Positions 53,601-64,000 of a DNA stretch of 64,000 bases are shown piece after piece. The stretch comes from Bombus terrestris. Taxonomy: Eukaryota; Arthropoda; Insecta; Hymenoptera; Apidae. The notes below the pieces were generated by a model that did not search any database, was not told the DNA's origin, and worked only from the letters and a program-made list of their open reading frames with translations. The translations under genes were made by a program, and so were the position numbers. Location: positions 983,501-1,047,500 of the forward strand of contig NW_025963548.1 in the NCBI RefSeq assembly GCF_910591885.1, in the 5' to 3' direction. The stretch's first letter is position 1. Each line of letters begins with the position of its first letter.

Positions 53601-54196
53601 GCTGGTGCGAATATTTCAATGTCCCTATGTGCCAACCGTTGGTTTGTGACACACCTTTACGCGTCCCTCGCTCGGTGCGCTCGCTCGAAAACTATGGCCT
53701 AACCTAAAACCAATCCCTCTTGCGTTCGTTATTTGATAAGGAGGCGACTTATTTCAAATTTGCTAACGTGTCGGATCGGCTGTGAGGTTGGACTAGATTT
53801 TTACGAGCGAGCGGAGCGAGCGAGCTACGATTACAATATCCACGCTATACACATACCTTATATTGCCTTGCATATATTTCCTGTTATTGCCTAATTTTGT
53901 CAGCGATTTCGGACCACACGTTGCACTGTACTATGTGGAAATATTATTATTTATGTAAAACTATTGATAAACTGTAAGCTTTGTCAGTACGCAATTCGAT
54001 AAAGACTTCCGGCACCTCGGGCTGGTGCGAATATTTCAATGTCCCTATGTGCCAACCGTTGGTTTGTGACACACATTTACGCGTCCCTTGCTGGCTGCGC
54101 TCGAAAGCCATAGCCTAACCTAAAACCAATCCCTCTTGCGGTCGTTATTCGATAAGGAGGCGACTTATTTCAAATTTACTAACGGTTCGGATCGGT
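50626..54196. repeat. 13-monomer unit, shortened second copy
   Basis: Monomer starts are 50958, 51374, 51794, 52210, 52626, 53046, 53468 and 53888. One monomer is lost at 52210 (offset falls from 5,440 to 5,022). The match stops near 54196, where the T3 monomer at 53888 takes a GGTCGTGAGG tail like that of 50124 and is followed by a T4 copy (54304), as 50124 is. That would fit a further in-phase loss of three monomers, though conversion is an alternative. Confidence 0.82.
52210..52625. repeat. Hybrid monomer 126, in-phase loss of one monomer (418 bp)
   Basis: The head is that of T4 monomer 46770 (GATATCGG) and the rest that of the monomer at 47188 (TACTATGTGG, ATTTATG, TTTGGCAG, GCGCCCCTTG, CCTAACACC). 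The switch lies in 52231-52250, the 20 bases TCGGACCACACGTTGCACTG, which overlap the CENP-B-box-like site. Confidence 0.87.
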
Positions 54197-55147
54197 CGTG
54201 AGGTTGGACTAGATTTTTACGAGCGAGCGGAGCGAGCGAGCTACGATTACAATTTCCACGCTATACATATACCTTATATTGCCTTGCATATATTTCCTGT
54301 TATTGCGTAATTTTGTCAGCGATATCGGACCACACGTTGCACTGCACTATGTGGAAATATTACTATTGATGTAAAACTATTGATAAACTCTAAACTTTCG
54401 TCAGTACGCAATTCGATAAAGACTTCCGGCTCCTCGGGCTGGTGCGAATATTTCAATGTCCCTATGTGCCAAACCGTTGGTTTGTGACACACCTTTACGC
54501 GTCCCTCGCTCGGTGCGCTCGCTCGAAAACTATGGCCTAACCTAAAACCAATCCCTCTTGCGTTCGTTATTTGATAAGGAGGCGACTTATTTCAAATTTG
54601 CTAACGTGTCGGATCGGCTGTGAGGTTGGACTAGATTTATACGAGCGAGCGGAGCGAGCGAGCTACGATTACAATATCCACGCTATACATATACCTTATA
54701 TTGCCTTGCATATATTTCCTGTTATTGCCCAATTTTGTCAGCGATTTCGGACCACACGGTGCACTGTACTATGTGGAAATATTACTATTTATATGAAACT
54801 ATTGATGAAATGTAAACTTTTGTCAGTACGCAATTCGATAAAGACTTCCGGCTCCACGGGCTGGTGCGAATATTTCAATGTCCCTATGTGCCAAACCGTT
54901 GGATTGTGACACACATTTACGCGACCCTCGCTCGCTGCGCTCGCTCGAAAACTATAGCCTAACCTAAAACCAATCCCTCTTACGTTCGTTATTCTATAAG
55001 GAGGCGACTTATTTCAAATTTAATAACTGTTCGGATCGGTTGTGAGGTTAGACTAGATTTTTACGAGCGAGCGGAGCGAGCGAGCTACGATTACAATATC
55101 CACGCTATACATATACCTTATATTGCCTTGCATATATTTCCTGTTAT
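54197..55147. repeat. Transition monomers before the 1,686-bp duplication
   Basis: 54304 has a T4 head and a T1 tail. 54726 is the TGCCCAATT/CACGGTG head with a T2 body. The open frame that begins at 54571 in this stretch covers two monomers and is repeat read-through. Confidence 0.88.
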
Positions 55148-56833
55148 TGCCCAATTTTGTCAGCGATTTTTTGACCACACGGTGCACTGTACTATGTGGA
55201 AATATTACTATTTATGTAAAACTATTGATAAACTGTAAACTTTGTCAGTACGCAATTCGATAAAGACTTCCGGCACCGCGGGCTGGTGCGAATATTTCAA
55301 TGTCCCTATGTGCCAAACCGTTGGTTTGTGACACACCTTAACGCGAAACTCGCTCGCTGCGCTCGCTCGAAAACTATAGTTTAACCTAAAACCAAACCCT
55401 CTTGCGTTCGTTATTCGATAATGAGGCGACTTATTTCAAATTTGCTAACGAATCGGATCGGTCGTGAGGTTGGACTCGATTTATACGAGCGAGCGGAGCG
55501 AGCGAGCTACGATTACAATTTCCAAGCTATACATATACCTTATATTGCCTTGCATATATTTCCTGTTATTGCCTAATTTTGTCAGCGATTTCGGACCACA
55601 CGTTGCACTGTACTATGTGGAAATATTACTATTTATGTAAAACTATTGATGAACTGTAAACTTTGTCAGTACGCAATTCGATAAAGACTTCCGGCACCAC
55701 GGGCTGGTGCGAATATTTCAATGTCCCTATGTGCCAACCGTTGGTTTGTGACACACCTTTACGCGTCCCTCGCTCGGTGCGCTCGCTCTAAAACTATGGC
55801 CTAACCTAAAACCAATCCCTCTTGCGTTCGTTATTTGATAAGGAGGCGACTTATTTCAAATTTGCTAACGTGTCGGATCGGCTGTGAGGTTGGACTAGAT
55901 TTATACGAGCGAGCGGAGCGAGCGAGCTACGATTACAATATCCACGCTATACATATACCTTATATTGCCTTGCATATATTTCCTGTTATTGCCCAATTTT
56001 GTCAGCGATTTCGGACCACACGTTGCACTGTACTATGTGGAAATATTACTATTTATATGAAACTATTGATGAAATGTAAACTTTTGTCAGTACGCAATTC
56101 GATAAAGACTTCCGGCTCCTCGGGCTGGTGCGAATATTTCAATGTCCCTATGTGCCAAACCGTTGGATTGTGACACACATTTACGCGACCCTCGCTCGCT
56201 GCGCTCGCTCGAAAACTATGGCCTAACCTAAAACCATTCCCTCTTGCGTTCGTTATTTGATAAGGAGGCGACTTATTTCAAATTTGCTAACGTGTCGGAT
56301 CGGCTGTGAGGTTGGACTAGATATATACGAGCGAGCGGAGCGAGCGAGCTACGATTACAATTTCCAAGCTATACATATACCTTATATTGCCTTGCATATA
56401 TTTCCTGTTATTGCCTAATTTAGTCAGCGATATCAGACAACACGTTGCACTGCACTGTGTGGAAATATTACTATTTATATGAAACTATTGAGGAAATGTA
56501 AACTTTTGTCAGTACGCAATTCGATAAAGACTTCCGGCTCCTCGGGCTGGTGCGAATATTTCAATGTCCCTATGTGCCAAACCGTTGGATTGTGACACAC
56601 ATTTACGCGTCCCTCGCTCGCTGCGCTCGCTCAAAAACTATAGCCTAACCTAAAACCAATCCCTCTTACGTTCATTATTCTATTAGGAGGCGACTTATTT
56701 GAAATTTGCTAACGTGTCGAATCGGTTGTGAGGTTGGACTAGATTTATACGAGCGAGCGGAGCGAGCGAGCTACGATTACAATTTCCAAGCTATACATAT
56801 ACCTTATATTGCCTTGCATATATTTCCTGTTAT
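55148..56833. repeat. 4-monomer tandem duplication (1,686 bp), copy 1
   Basis: Monomer starts are 55148 (T5 body, GCGATTTTTTGACC), 55570 (GATGAACTG, GGCACCACGGG, GCTCTAAAAC), 55990 and 56412 (TTGAGGAAATG, TTCTATTAGGAGG, TTTGAAATTTG). At the positions I compared, it matches the next 1,686 bp except for the first few bases and one T/G near 56023/57709. Confidence 0.92.
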
Positions 56834-57255
56834 TGCCTAATTTTGTCAGCGATTTTTTGACCACACGGTGCACTGTACTATGTGGAAATATTACTATTTA
56901 TGTAAAACTATTGATAAACTGTAAACTTTGTCAGTACGCAATTCGATAAAGACTTCCGGCACCGCGGGCTGGTGCGAATATTTCAATGTCCCTATGTGCC
57001 AAACCGTTGGTTTGTGACACACCTTAACGCGAAACTCGCTCGCTGCGCTCGCTCGAAAACTATAGTTTAACCTAAAACCAAACCCTCTTGCGTTCGTTAT
57101 TCGATAATGAGGCGACTTATTTCAAATTTGCTAACGAATCGGATCGGTCGTGAGGTTGGACTCGATTTATACGAGCGAGCGGAGCGAGCGAGCTACGATT
57201 ACAATTTCCAAGCTATACATATACCTTATATTGCCTTGCATATATTTCCTGTTAT
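56834..57255. repeat. Hybrid monomer 137, junction of the 1,686-bp duplication
   Basis: Its first bases (TGCCTAATT) match the outer right monomer 58520, while everything from GATTTTTTGACC onward matches the outer left monomer 55148, which itself begins TGCCCAATT. The switch lies in 56839-56855. Confidence 0.82.
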
Positions 57256-58519
57256 TGCCTAATTTTGTCAGCGATTTCGGACCACACGTTGCACTGTACT
57301 ATGTGGAAATATTACTATTTATGTAAAACTATTGATGAACTGTAAACTTTGTCAGTACGCAATTCGATAAAGACTTCCGGCACCACGGGCTGGTGCGAAT
57401 ATTTCAATGTCCCTATGTGCCAACCGTTGGTTTGTGACACACCTTTACGCGTCCCTCGCTCGGTGCGCTCGCTCTAAAACTATGGCCTAACCTAAAACCA
57501 ATCCCTCTTGCGTTCGTTATTTGATAAGGAGGCGACTTATTTCAAATTTGCTAACGTGTCGGATCGGCTGTGAGGTTGGACTAGATTTATACGAGCGAGC
57601 GGAGCGAGCGAGCTACGATTACAATATCCACGCTATACATATACCTTATATTGCCTTGCATATATTTCCTGTTATTGCCCAATTTTGTCAGCGATTTCGG
57701 ACCACACGGTGCACTGTACTATGTGGAAATATTACTATTTATATGAAACTATTGATGAAATGTAAACTTTTGTCAGTACGCAATTCGATAAAGACTTCCG
57801 GCTCCTCGGGCTGGTGCGAATATTTCAATGTCCCTATGTGCCAAACCGTTGGATTGTGACACACATTTACGCGACCCTCGCTCGCTGCGCTCGCTCGAAA
57901 ACTATGGCCTAACCTAAAACCATTCCCTCTTGCGTTCGTTATTTGATAAGGAGGCGACTTATTTCAAATTTGCTAACGTGTCGGATCGGCTGTGAGGTTG
58001 GACTAGATATATACGAGCGAGCGGAGCGAGCGAGCTACGATTACAATTTCCAAGCTATACATATACCTTATATTGCCTTGCATATATTTCCTGTTATTGC
58101 CTAATTTAGTCAGCGATATCAGACAACACGTTGCACTGCACTGTGTGGAAATATTACTATTTATATGAAACTATTGAGGAAATGTAAACTTTTGTCAGTA
58201 CGCAATTCGATAAAGACTTCCGGCTCCTCGGGCTGGTGCGAATATTTCAATGTCCCTATGTGCCAAACCGTTGGATTGTGACACACATTTACGCGTCCCT
58301 CGCTCGCTGCGCTCGCTCAAAAACTATAGCCTAACCTAAAACCAATCCCTCTTACGTTCATTATTCTATTAGGAGGCGACTTATTTGAAATTTGCTAACG
58401 TGTCGAATCGGTTGTGAGGTTGGACTAGATTTATACGAGCGAGCGGAGCGAGCGAGCTACGATTACAATTTCCAAGCTATACATATACCTTATATTGCCT
58501 TGCATATATTTCCTGTTAT
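56834..58519. repeat. 4-monomer tandem duplication, copy 2
   Basis: Monomer starts are 56834, 57256, 57676 and 58098. The only internal difference I noticed changes CACGTTG (copy 1) to CACGGTG (copy 2), so only copy 2 has the CENP-B-box-like site. High identity implies a recent event. Confidence 0.92.
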
Positions 58520-59783
58520 TGCCTAATTTTGTCAGCGATTTCGGACCACACGTTGCACTGTACTATGTGGAAATATTACTATTTATGTAAAGCTATTGAT
58601 AAACTGTAAACTTTTGTCAGTACGCAATTCGATAAAGACTTGCGGTTCCTCGGGCTGGTGCGAATATTTCAATGTCCCTATCTGCCAAGCCGTTGGTTTG
58701 TGACACACCTTTACGCGAAACTCGCTCGCTGCGCTCGCTCGAAAACTATAGTTTAACCTAAAACCAAACCCTCTTGCGTTCGTTATTCGATAATGAGGCG
58801 ACTTATTTCAAATTTGCTAACGAATCGGATCGGTTGTGAGGTTGGACTCGATTTATACGAGCGAGCGGAGCGAGCGAGCTACGATTACAATTTCCAAGCT
58901 ATACATATACCTTATATTGCCTTGCATATATTTCCTGTTATTGCCTAATTTTGTCAGCGATTTCGGACCACACGTTGCACTGTACTATGTGGAAATATTA
59001 CTATTTATGTAAAACTATTGATGAACTGTAAACTTTGTCAGTACGCAATTCGATAAAGACTTCCGGCACCTCGGGCTGGTGCGTATATTACAATGTCCCT
59101 ATGTGCCAAACCGTTGGTTTGTGACACACCTTTACGCGAAACTCGCTCGCTGCGCTCGCTCGAAAACTATGGCCTAACCTAAAACCATTCCCTCTTGCGT
59201 TCGTTATTTGATAAGGAGGCGACTTATTTCTAATTTGCTAACGTGTCGGATCGGCTGTGAGGTTGGACTAGATATATACGAGCGAGCGGAGCGAGCGAGT
59301 TACGATTACAATTTCCAAGCTATACATATACCTTTTATTGCCTTGCATATATTTCCTGTTATTGCCTAATTTGTCAGCGATATCGGACAACACGTTGCAC
59401 TGTACTTTGTGGAAATATTACTATTTATATGAAACTATTGATGAAATGTAAACTTTTGTCAGTACGCAATTCGATAAAGACTTCCGGCTCCTCGGGCTGG
59501 TGCGAATATTTCAATGTCCCTATGTGCCAAACCGTTGGATTGTGACACACATTTACGCGTCCCTCGCTCGCTGCGCTCGCTCAAAAACTATAGCCTAACC
59601 TAAAACCAATCCCTCTTACGTTCATTATTCTATTAGGAGGCGACTTATTTGAAATTTGCTAACGTGTCGAATCGGTTGTGAGGTTGGACTAGATTTATAC
59701 GAGCGAGCGGAGCGAGCGAGCTACGATTACAATTTCCAAGCTATACATATACCTTATATTGCCTTGCATATATTTCCTGTTAT
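58520..59783. repeat. Trimer higher-order repeat, copy 1 (1,264 bp)
   Basis: Monomer A (58520; AAAGCTATTG, ACTTGCGGTTCC, CTATCTGCC, T5 body), B (58942; GATGAACTG, TGCGTATATT, GCGAAACTCG with T1 tail, TTTCTAATTTG) and C (59363; T2 head, TTCTATTAGGAGG). C lacks one base in its head (CTAATTTGTCAG), hence 1,264 bp. Confidence 0.93.
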
Positions 59784-61048
59784 TGCCTAATTTTGTCAGC
59801 GATTTCGGACCACACGTTGCACTGTACTATGTGGAAATATTACTATTTATGTAAAGCTATTGATAAACTGTAAACTTTTGTCAGTACGCAATTCGATAAA
59901 GACTTGCGGTTCCTCGGGCTGGTGCGAATATTTCAATGTCCATATCTGCCAAGCCGTTGGTTTGTGACACACCTTTACGCGAAACTCCATCGCTGCGCTC
60001 GCTCGAAAACTATAGTTTAACCTAAAACCAAACCCTCTTGCGTTCGTTATTCGATAATGAGGCGACTTATTTCAAATTTGCTAACGAATCGGATCGGTTG
60101 TGAGGTTGGACTCGATTTATACGAGCGAGCGGAGCGAGCGAGCTACGATTACAATTTCCAAGCTATACATATACCTTATATTGCCTTGCATATATTTCCT
60201 GCTATTGCCTAATTTAGTCAGCGATATCGGACAACACGTTGCACTGTACTTTGTGGAAATATTACTATTGATGTAAAACTATTGATAAACTGCAGACTTT
60301 AGTCAGTACGCAATTCGATAAAGACGTCCGGCACCTCGGGCTGGTGCGAATATTTCAATGTCCCTATGTGCCAACCGTTGGTTTGTGACATACCTTTACG
60401 CGTCCCTCGCTCGGTGCGCTCGCTCTAAAACTATGGCCTAACCTAAAACCATTCCCTCTTGCGTTCGTTATTTGATAAGGAGGCGACTTATTTCAAATTT
60501 GCTAACGTGTCGGATCGGCTGTGAGGTTGGACTAGATATATACGAGCGAGCGGAGCGAGCGAGCTACGATTACAATTTCCAAGCTATACATATACCTTAT
60601 ATTGCCTTGCATATATTTCCTGTTATTGCCTAATTTAGTCAGCGATATCAGACAACACGTTGCACTGCACTGTGTGGAAATATTACTATTTATATGAAAC
60701 TATTGATGAAATGTAAACTTTTGTCAGTACGCAATTCGATAAAGACTTCCGGCTCCTCGGGCTGGTGCGAATATTTCAATGTCCCTATGTGCCAAACCGT
60801 TGGATTGTGACACACATTTACGCGTCCCTCGCTCGCTGCGCTCGCTCAAAAACTATAGCCTAACCTAAAACCAATCCCTCTTACGTTCATTATTCTATTA
60901 GGAGGCGACTAATTTGAAATTTGCTAACGTGTCGAATCGGTTGTGAGGTTGGACTAGATTTATACGAGCGAGCGGAGCGAGCGAGCTACGATTACAATTT
61001 CCAAGCTATACATATACCTTATATTGCCTTGCATATATTTCCTGTTAT
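59784..61048. repeat. Trimer higher-order repeat, copy 2 with exchanged middle monomer
   Basis: A (59784) and C (60627) are as in the other copies, but the middle monomer (60206) is not B. It carries ATTGATG, CTGCAGACTTTAGTCAG, GACGTCCGG and GCTCTAAAAC, and most resembles the monomer at 3332. A has a private change (AACTCCATCG). Confidence 0.92.
60206..60626. repeat. Rare GACGTCCGG monomer inside a trimer copy (copy 145)
   Basis: It replaces monomer B in one trimer. It shares GACGTCCGGCACC, TTTAGTCAG and the T1 tail with 3332-3752, but has the head GATATCGGACAAC and TACTTTGTGG of its own neighbourhood, so it is a mosaic. Confidence 0.85.
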
Positions 61049-62313
61049 TGCCTAATTTTGTCAGCGATTTCGGACCACACGTTGCACTGTACTATGTGGA
61101 AATATTACTATTTATGTAAAGCTATTGATAAACTGTAAACTTTTGTCAGTACGCAATTCGATAAAGACTTGCGGTTCCTCGGGCTGGTGCGAATATTTCA
61201 ATGTCCCTATCTGCCAAGCCGTTGGTTTGTGACACACCTTTACGCGAAACTCGCTCGCTGCGCTCGCTCGAAAACTATAGTTTAACCTAAAACCAAACCC
61301 TCTTGCGTTCGTTATTCGATAATGAGGCGACTTATTTCAAATTTGCTAACGAATCGGATCGGTTGTGAGGTTGGACTCGATTTATACGAGCGAGCGGAGC
61401 GAGCGAGCTACGATTACAATTTCCAAGCTATACATATACCTTATATTGCCTTGCATATATTTCCTGTTATTGCCTAATTTTGTCAGCGATTTCGGACCAC
61501 ACGTTGCACTGTACTATGTGGAAATATTACTATTTATGTAAAACTATTGATGAACTGTAAACTTTGTCAGTACGCAATTCGATAAAGACTTCCGGCACCT
61601 CGGGCTGGTGCGTATATTTCAATGTCCCTATGTGCCAAACCGTTGGTTTGTGACACACCTTTACGCGAAAGTCGCTCGATGCGCTCGCTCGAAAACTATG
61701 GCCTAACCTAAAACCATTCCCTCTTGCGTTCGTTATTTGATAAGGAGGCGACTTATTTCTAATTTGCTAACGTGTCGGATCGGCTGTGAGGTTGGACTAG
61801 ATATATACGAGCGAGCGGAGCGAGCGAGCTACGATTACAATTTCCAAGCTATACATATACCTTATATTGCCTTGCATATATTTCCTGTTATTGCCTAATT
61901 TAGTCAGCGATATCAGACAACACGTTGCACTGCACTGTGTGGAAATATTACTATTTATATGAAACTATTGATGAAATGTAAACTTTTGTCAGTACGCAAT
62001 TCGATAAAGACTTCCGGCTCCTCGGGCTGGTGCGAATATTTCAATGTCCCTATGTGCCAAACCGTTGGATTGTGACACACATTTACGCGTCCCTCGCTCG
62101 CTGCGCTCGCTCAAAAACTATAGCCTAACCTAAAACCAATCCCTCTTACGTTCATTATTCTATTAGGAGGCGACTAATTTGAAATTTGCTAACGTGTCGA
62201 ATCGGTTGTGAGGTTGGACTAGATTTATACGAGCGAGCGGAGCGAGCGAGCTACGATTACAATTTCCAAGCTATACATATACCTTATATTGCCTTGCATA
62301 TATTTCCTGTTAT
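61049..62313. repeat. Trimer higher-order repeat, copy 3 (1,265 bp)
   Basis: Monomers A (61049), B (61471) and C (61892). C has GACTAATTTG, shared with copy 2 only. B has the private GAAAGTCGCTCGATG. Confidence 0.93.
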
Positions 62314-63578
62314 TGCCTAATTTTGTCAGCGATTTCGGACCACACGTTGCACTGTACTATGTGGAAATATTACTATTTATGTAAAGCTATTGATAAACTG
62401 TAAACTTTTGTCAGTACGCAATTCGATAAAGACTTGCGGTTCCTCGGGCTGGTGCGAATATTTCAATGTCCCTATCTGCCAAGCCGTTGGTTTGTGACAC
62501 ACCTTTACGCGAAACTCGCTCGCTGCGCTCGCTCGAAAACTATAGTTTAACCTAAAACCAAACCCTCTTGCGTTCGTTATTCGATAATGAGGCGACTTAT
62601 TTCAAATTTGCTAACGAATCGGATCGGTTGTGAGGTTGGACTCGATTTATACGAGCGAGCGGAGCGAGCGAGCTACGATTACAATTTCCAAGCTATACAT
62701 ATACCTTATATTGCCTTGCATATATTTCCTGTTATTGCCTAATTTTGTCAGCGATTTCGGACCACACGTTGCACTGTACTATGTGGAAATATTACTATTT
62801 ATGTAAAACTATTGATGAACTGTAAACTTTGTCAGTACGCAATTCGATAAAGACTTCCGGCACCTCGGGCTGGTGCGTATATTTCAATGTCCCTATGTGC
62901 CAAACCGTTGGTTTGTGACACACCTTTACGCGAAACTCGCTCGCTGCGCTCGCTCGAAAACTATGGCCTAACCTAAAACCATTCCCTCTTGCGTTCGTTA
63001 TTTGATAAGGAGGCGACTTATTTCTAATTTGCTAACGTGTCGGATCGGCTGTGAGGTTGGACTAGATATATACGAGCGAGCGGAGCGAGCGAGCTACGAT
63101 TACAATTTCCAAGCTATACATATACCTTATATTGCCTTGCATATATTTCCTGTTATTGCCTAATTTAGTCAGCGATATCAGACAACACGTTGCACTGCAC
63201 TGTGTGGAAATATTACTATTTATATGAAACTATTGATGAAATGTAAACTTTTGTCAGTACGCAATTCGATAAAGACTTCCGGCTCCTCGGGCTGGTGCGA
63301 ATATTTCAATGTCCCTATGTGCCAAACCGTTGGATTGTGACACACATTTACGCGTCCCTCGCTCGCTGCGCTCGCTCAAAAACTATAGCCTAACCTAAAA
63401 CCAATCCCTCTTACGTTCATTATTCTATTAGGAGGCGACTTATTTGAAAGTTGCTAACGTGTCGCATCGGTTGTGAGGTTGGACTAGATTTATACGAGCG
63501 AGCGGAGCGAGCGAGCTACGATTACAATTTCCAAGCTATACATATACCTTATATTGCCTTGCATATATTTCCTGTTAT
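62314..63578. repeat. Trimer higher-order repeat, copy 4 (1,265 bp)
   Basis: Monomers A (62314), B (62736) and C (63157), with very few differences from copy 3. C has the private GAAAGTTGC and GTCGCATCGG. Confidence 0.93.
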
Positions 63579-64000
63579 TGCCTAATTTTGTCAGCGATTT
63601 CGGACCACACGTTGCACTGTACTATGTGGAAATATTACTATTTATGTAAAGCTATTGATAAACTGTAAACTTTTGTCAGTACGCAATTCGATAAAGACTT
63701 GCGGTTCCTCGGGCTGGTGCGAATATTTCAATGTCCCTATCTGCCAAGCCGTTGGTTTGTGACACACCTTTACGCGAAACTCGCTCGCTGCGCTCGCTCG
63801 AAAACTATAGTTTAACCTAAAACCAAACCCTCTTGCGTTCGTTATTCGATAATGAGGCGACTTATTTCAAATTTGCTAACGAATCGGATCGGTTGTGAGG
63901 TTGGACTCGATTTATACGAGCGAGCGGAGCGAGCGAGCTACTATTACAATTTCCAAGCTATACATATACCTTATATTGCCTTGCATATATTTCCTGCTAT
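63579..64000. repeat. Trimer higher-order repeat, copy 5, monomer A only
   Basis: A complete A monomer (422 bp) with ACTTGCGGTTCC and GATAATGAGG and the private GAGCTACTATTAC. The window ends exactly at the monomer boundary, and the array very probably continues. Confidence 0.93.

Larger units (their letters stand above)
1..64000. repeat. Satellite DNA array, 153 tandem monomers of about 420 bp
   Basis: The same unit repeats head to tail without interruption. It opens TGCCTAATTT and closes TATTTCCTGTTAT. The mean length is 418 bp; common lengths are 416, 418, 420, 421 and 422 bp, plus six of 380 bp. Every monomer is in the same orientation. Copies differ by point changes and a few small indels that are linked into subfamilies, and subfamilies recur in fixed orders, which makes higher-order repeats of 3, 4, 9, 10, 13 and 25 monomers. 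No unique DNA, gene or transposon lies between copies. This organisation is typical of centromeric or other heterochromatic satellite in eukaryotes; location and function are inference. No stretch of the window lies outside the array. Confidence 0.99.

Noticed and set aside
1..64000. CRISPR-like repeat array
   Set aside because: The repeated unit is the whole 420-bp monomer, with no unique spacers and no associated genes.
1..64000. Ribosomal or other functional RNA gene repeats
   Set aside because: No stretch resembles rRNA, 5S, snRNA, tRNA or histone sequence, and the monomer is much too short for an rDNA unit.

Overview
The whole window is one uninterrupted satellite DNA array. It consists of 153 head-to-tail copies of a monomer of about 420 bp, with no other sequence between them. 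If the monomer is phased on the TGCCTAATTT that opens the window, copy 1 starts at base 1 and copy 153 ends at base 64000. I see no protein-coding gene, rRNA, tRNA, intact mobile element, CRISPR array or bacterial-type operon. The open frames present are read-throughs of the repeat. Most monomer lengths are not multiples of three, so the frame changes from copy to copy.

The organism is a eukaryote, because arrays of this size and hierarchy are typical of centromeric, pericentromeric or other heterochromatin. Two features point weakly to an arthropod, perhaps an insect. Nearly every monomer carries a CCTAACCTAA dyad, the insect TTAGG telomere unit read on the other strand, and CpG is abundant and not visibly depleted. 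I do not recognise the satellite family by name.

Monomer subfamilies, defined by linked variants: T1 (420 bp; CCAACCG, GGTGCGCTCG, TTATTTGATAAGG), T2 (422 bp; TATATGAAAC, GATGAAATG, TTATTCTATAAGG, TTTAATAACTG), T3 (416 bp; CCTTGCTGGCTGCG, AAAGCCATAGCC, CTAACGGTTC), T4 (418 bp; GATATCGGACC, ATTGATGTAAAAC, TTTCGTCAG, GCGTCCCTCGCTGGC), T5 (AGTTTAACC, GATAATGAGG) and a short 380-bp type. The lengths follow from three indels: a 4-bp loss in the left GC-rich arm (420 to 416, 422 to 418), two 1-bp indels (420 against 422), and a 38-bp internal deletion (418 to 380).

Layout: (1) 1-10.6 kb, mixed monomers in which the first 2.6 kb recurs 7,079 bp (17 monomers) later. (2) 10.6-31.5 kb, two tandem copies of a 10,440-bp, 25-monomer unit, each containing a nested 3,768-bp, 9-monomer repeat. 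(3) 31.5-34.3 kb, transition, with a partial third 3,768-bp period. (4) 34.3-41.9 kb, a 10-monomer unit (4,200 bp) followed by a copy that has lost two monomers (3,360 bp). (5) 41.9-45.2 kb, mixed. (6) 45.2-54.2 kb, a 13-monomer unit (5,440 bp) followed by a shortened copy. (7) 55.1-58.5 kb, a nearly exact 1,686-bp (4-monomer) tandem duplication. (8) 58.5-64.0 kb, a regular 3-monomer higher-order repeat of about 1,265 bp, still continuing at the window end.

The main interest is evolutionary. Several duplication and deletion junctions can be placed inside single recombinant monomers, some to intervals of 7 to 41 bp, and they are in register. This is what unequal crossing-over predicts. Each monomer also carries a pair of inverted GC-rich arms of 21 bp, of which only the right one is strongly conserved, and some monomers carry a near match to the CENP-B box. 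All comparisons were made by eye; identities were not computed.
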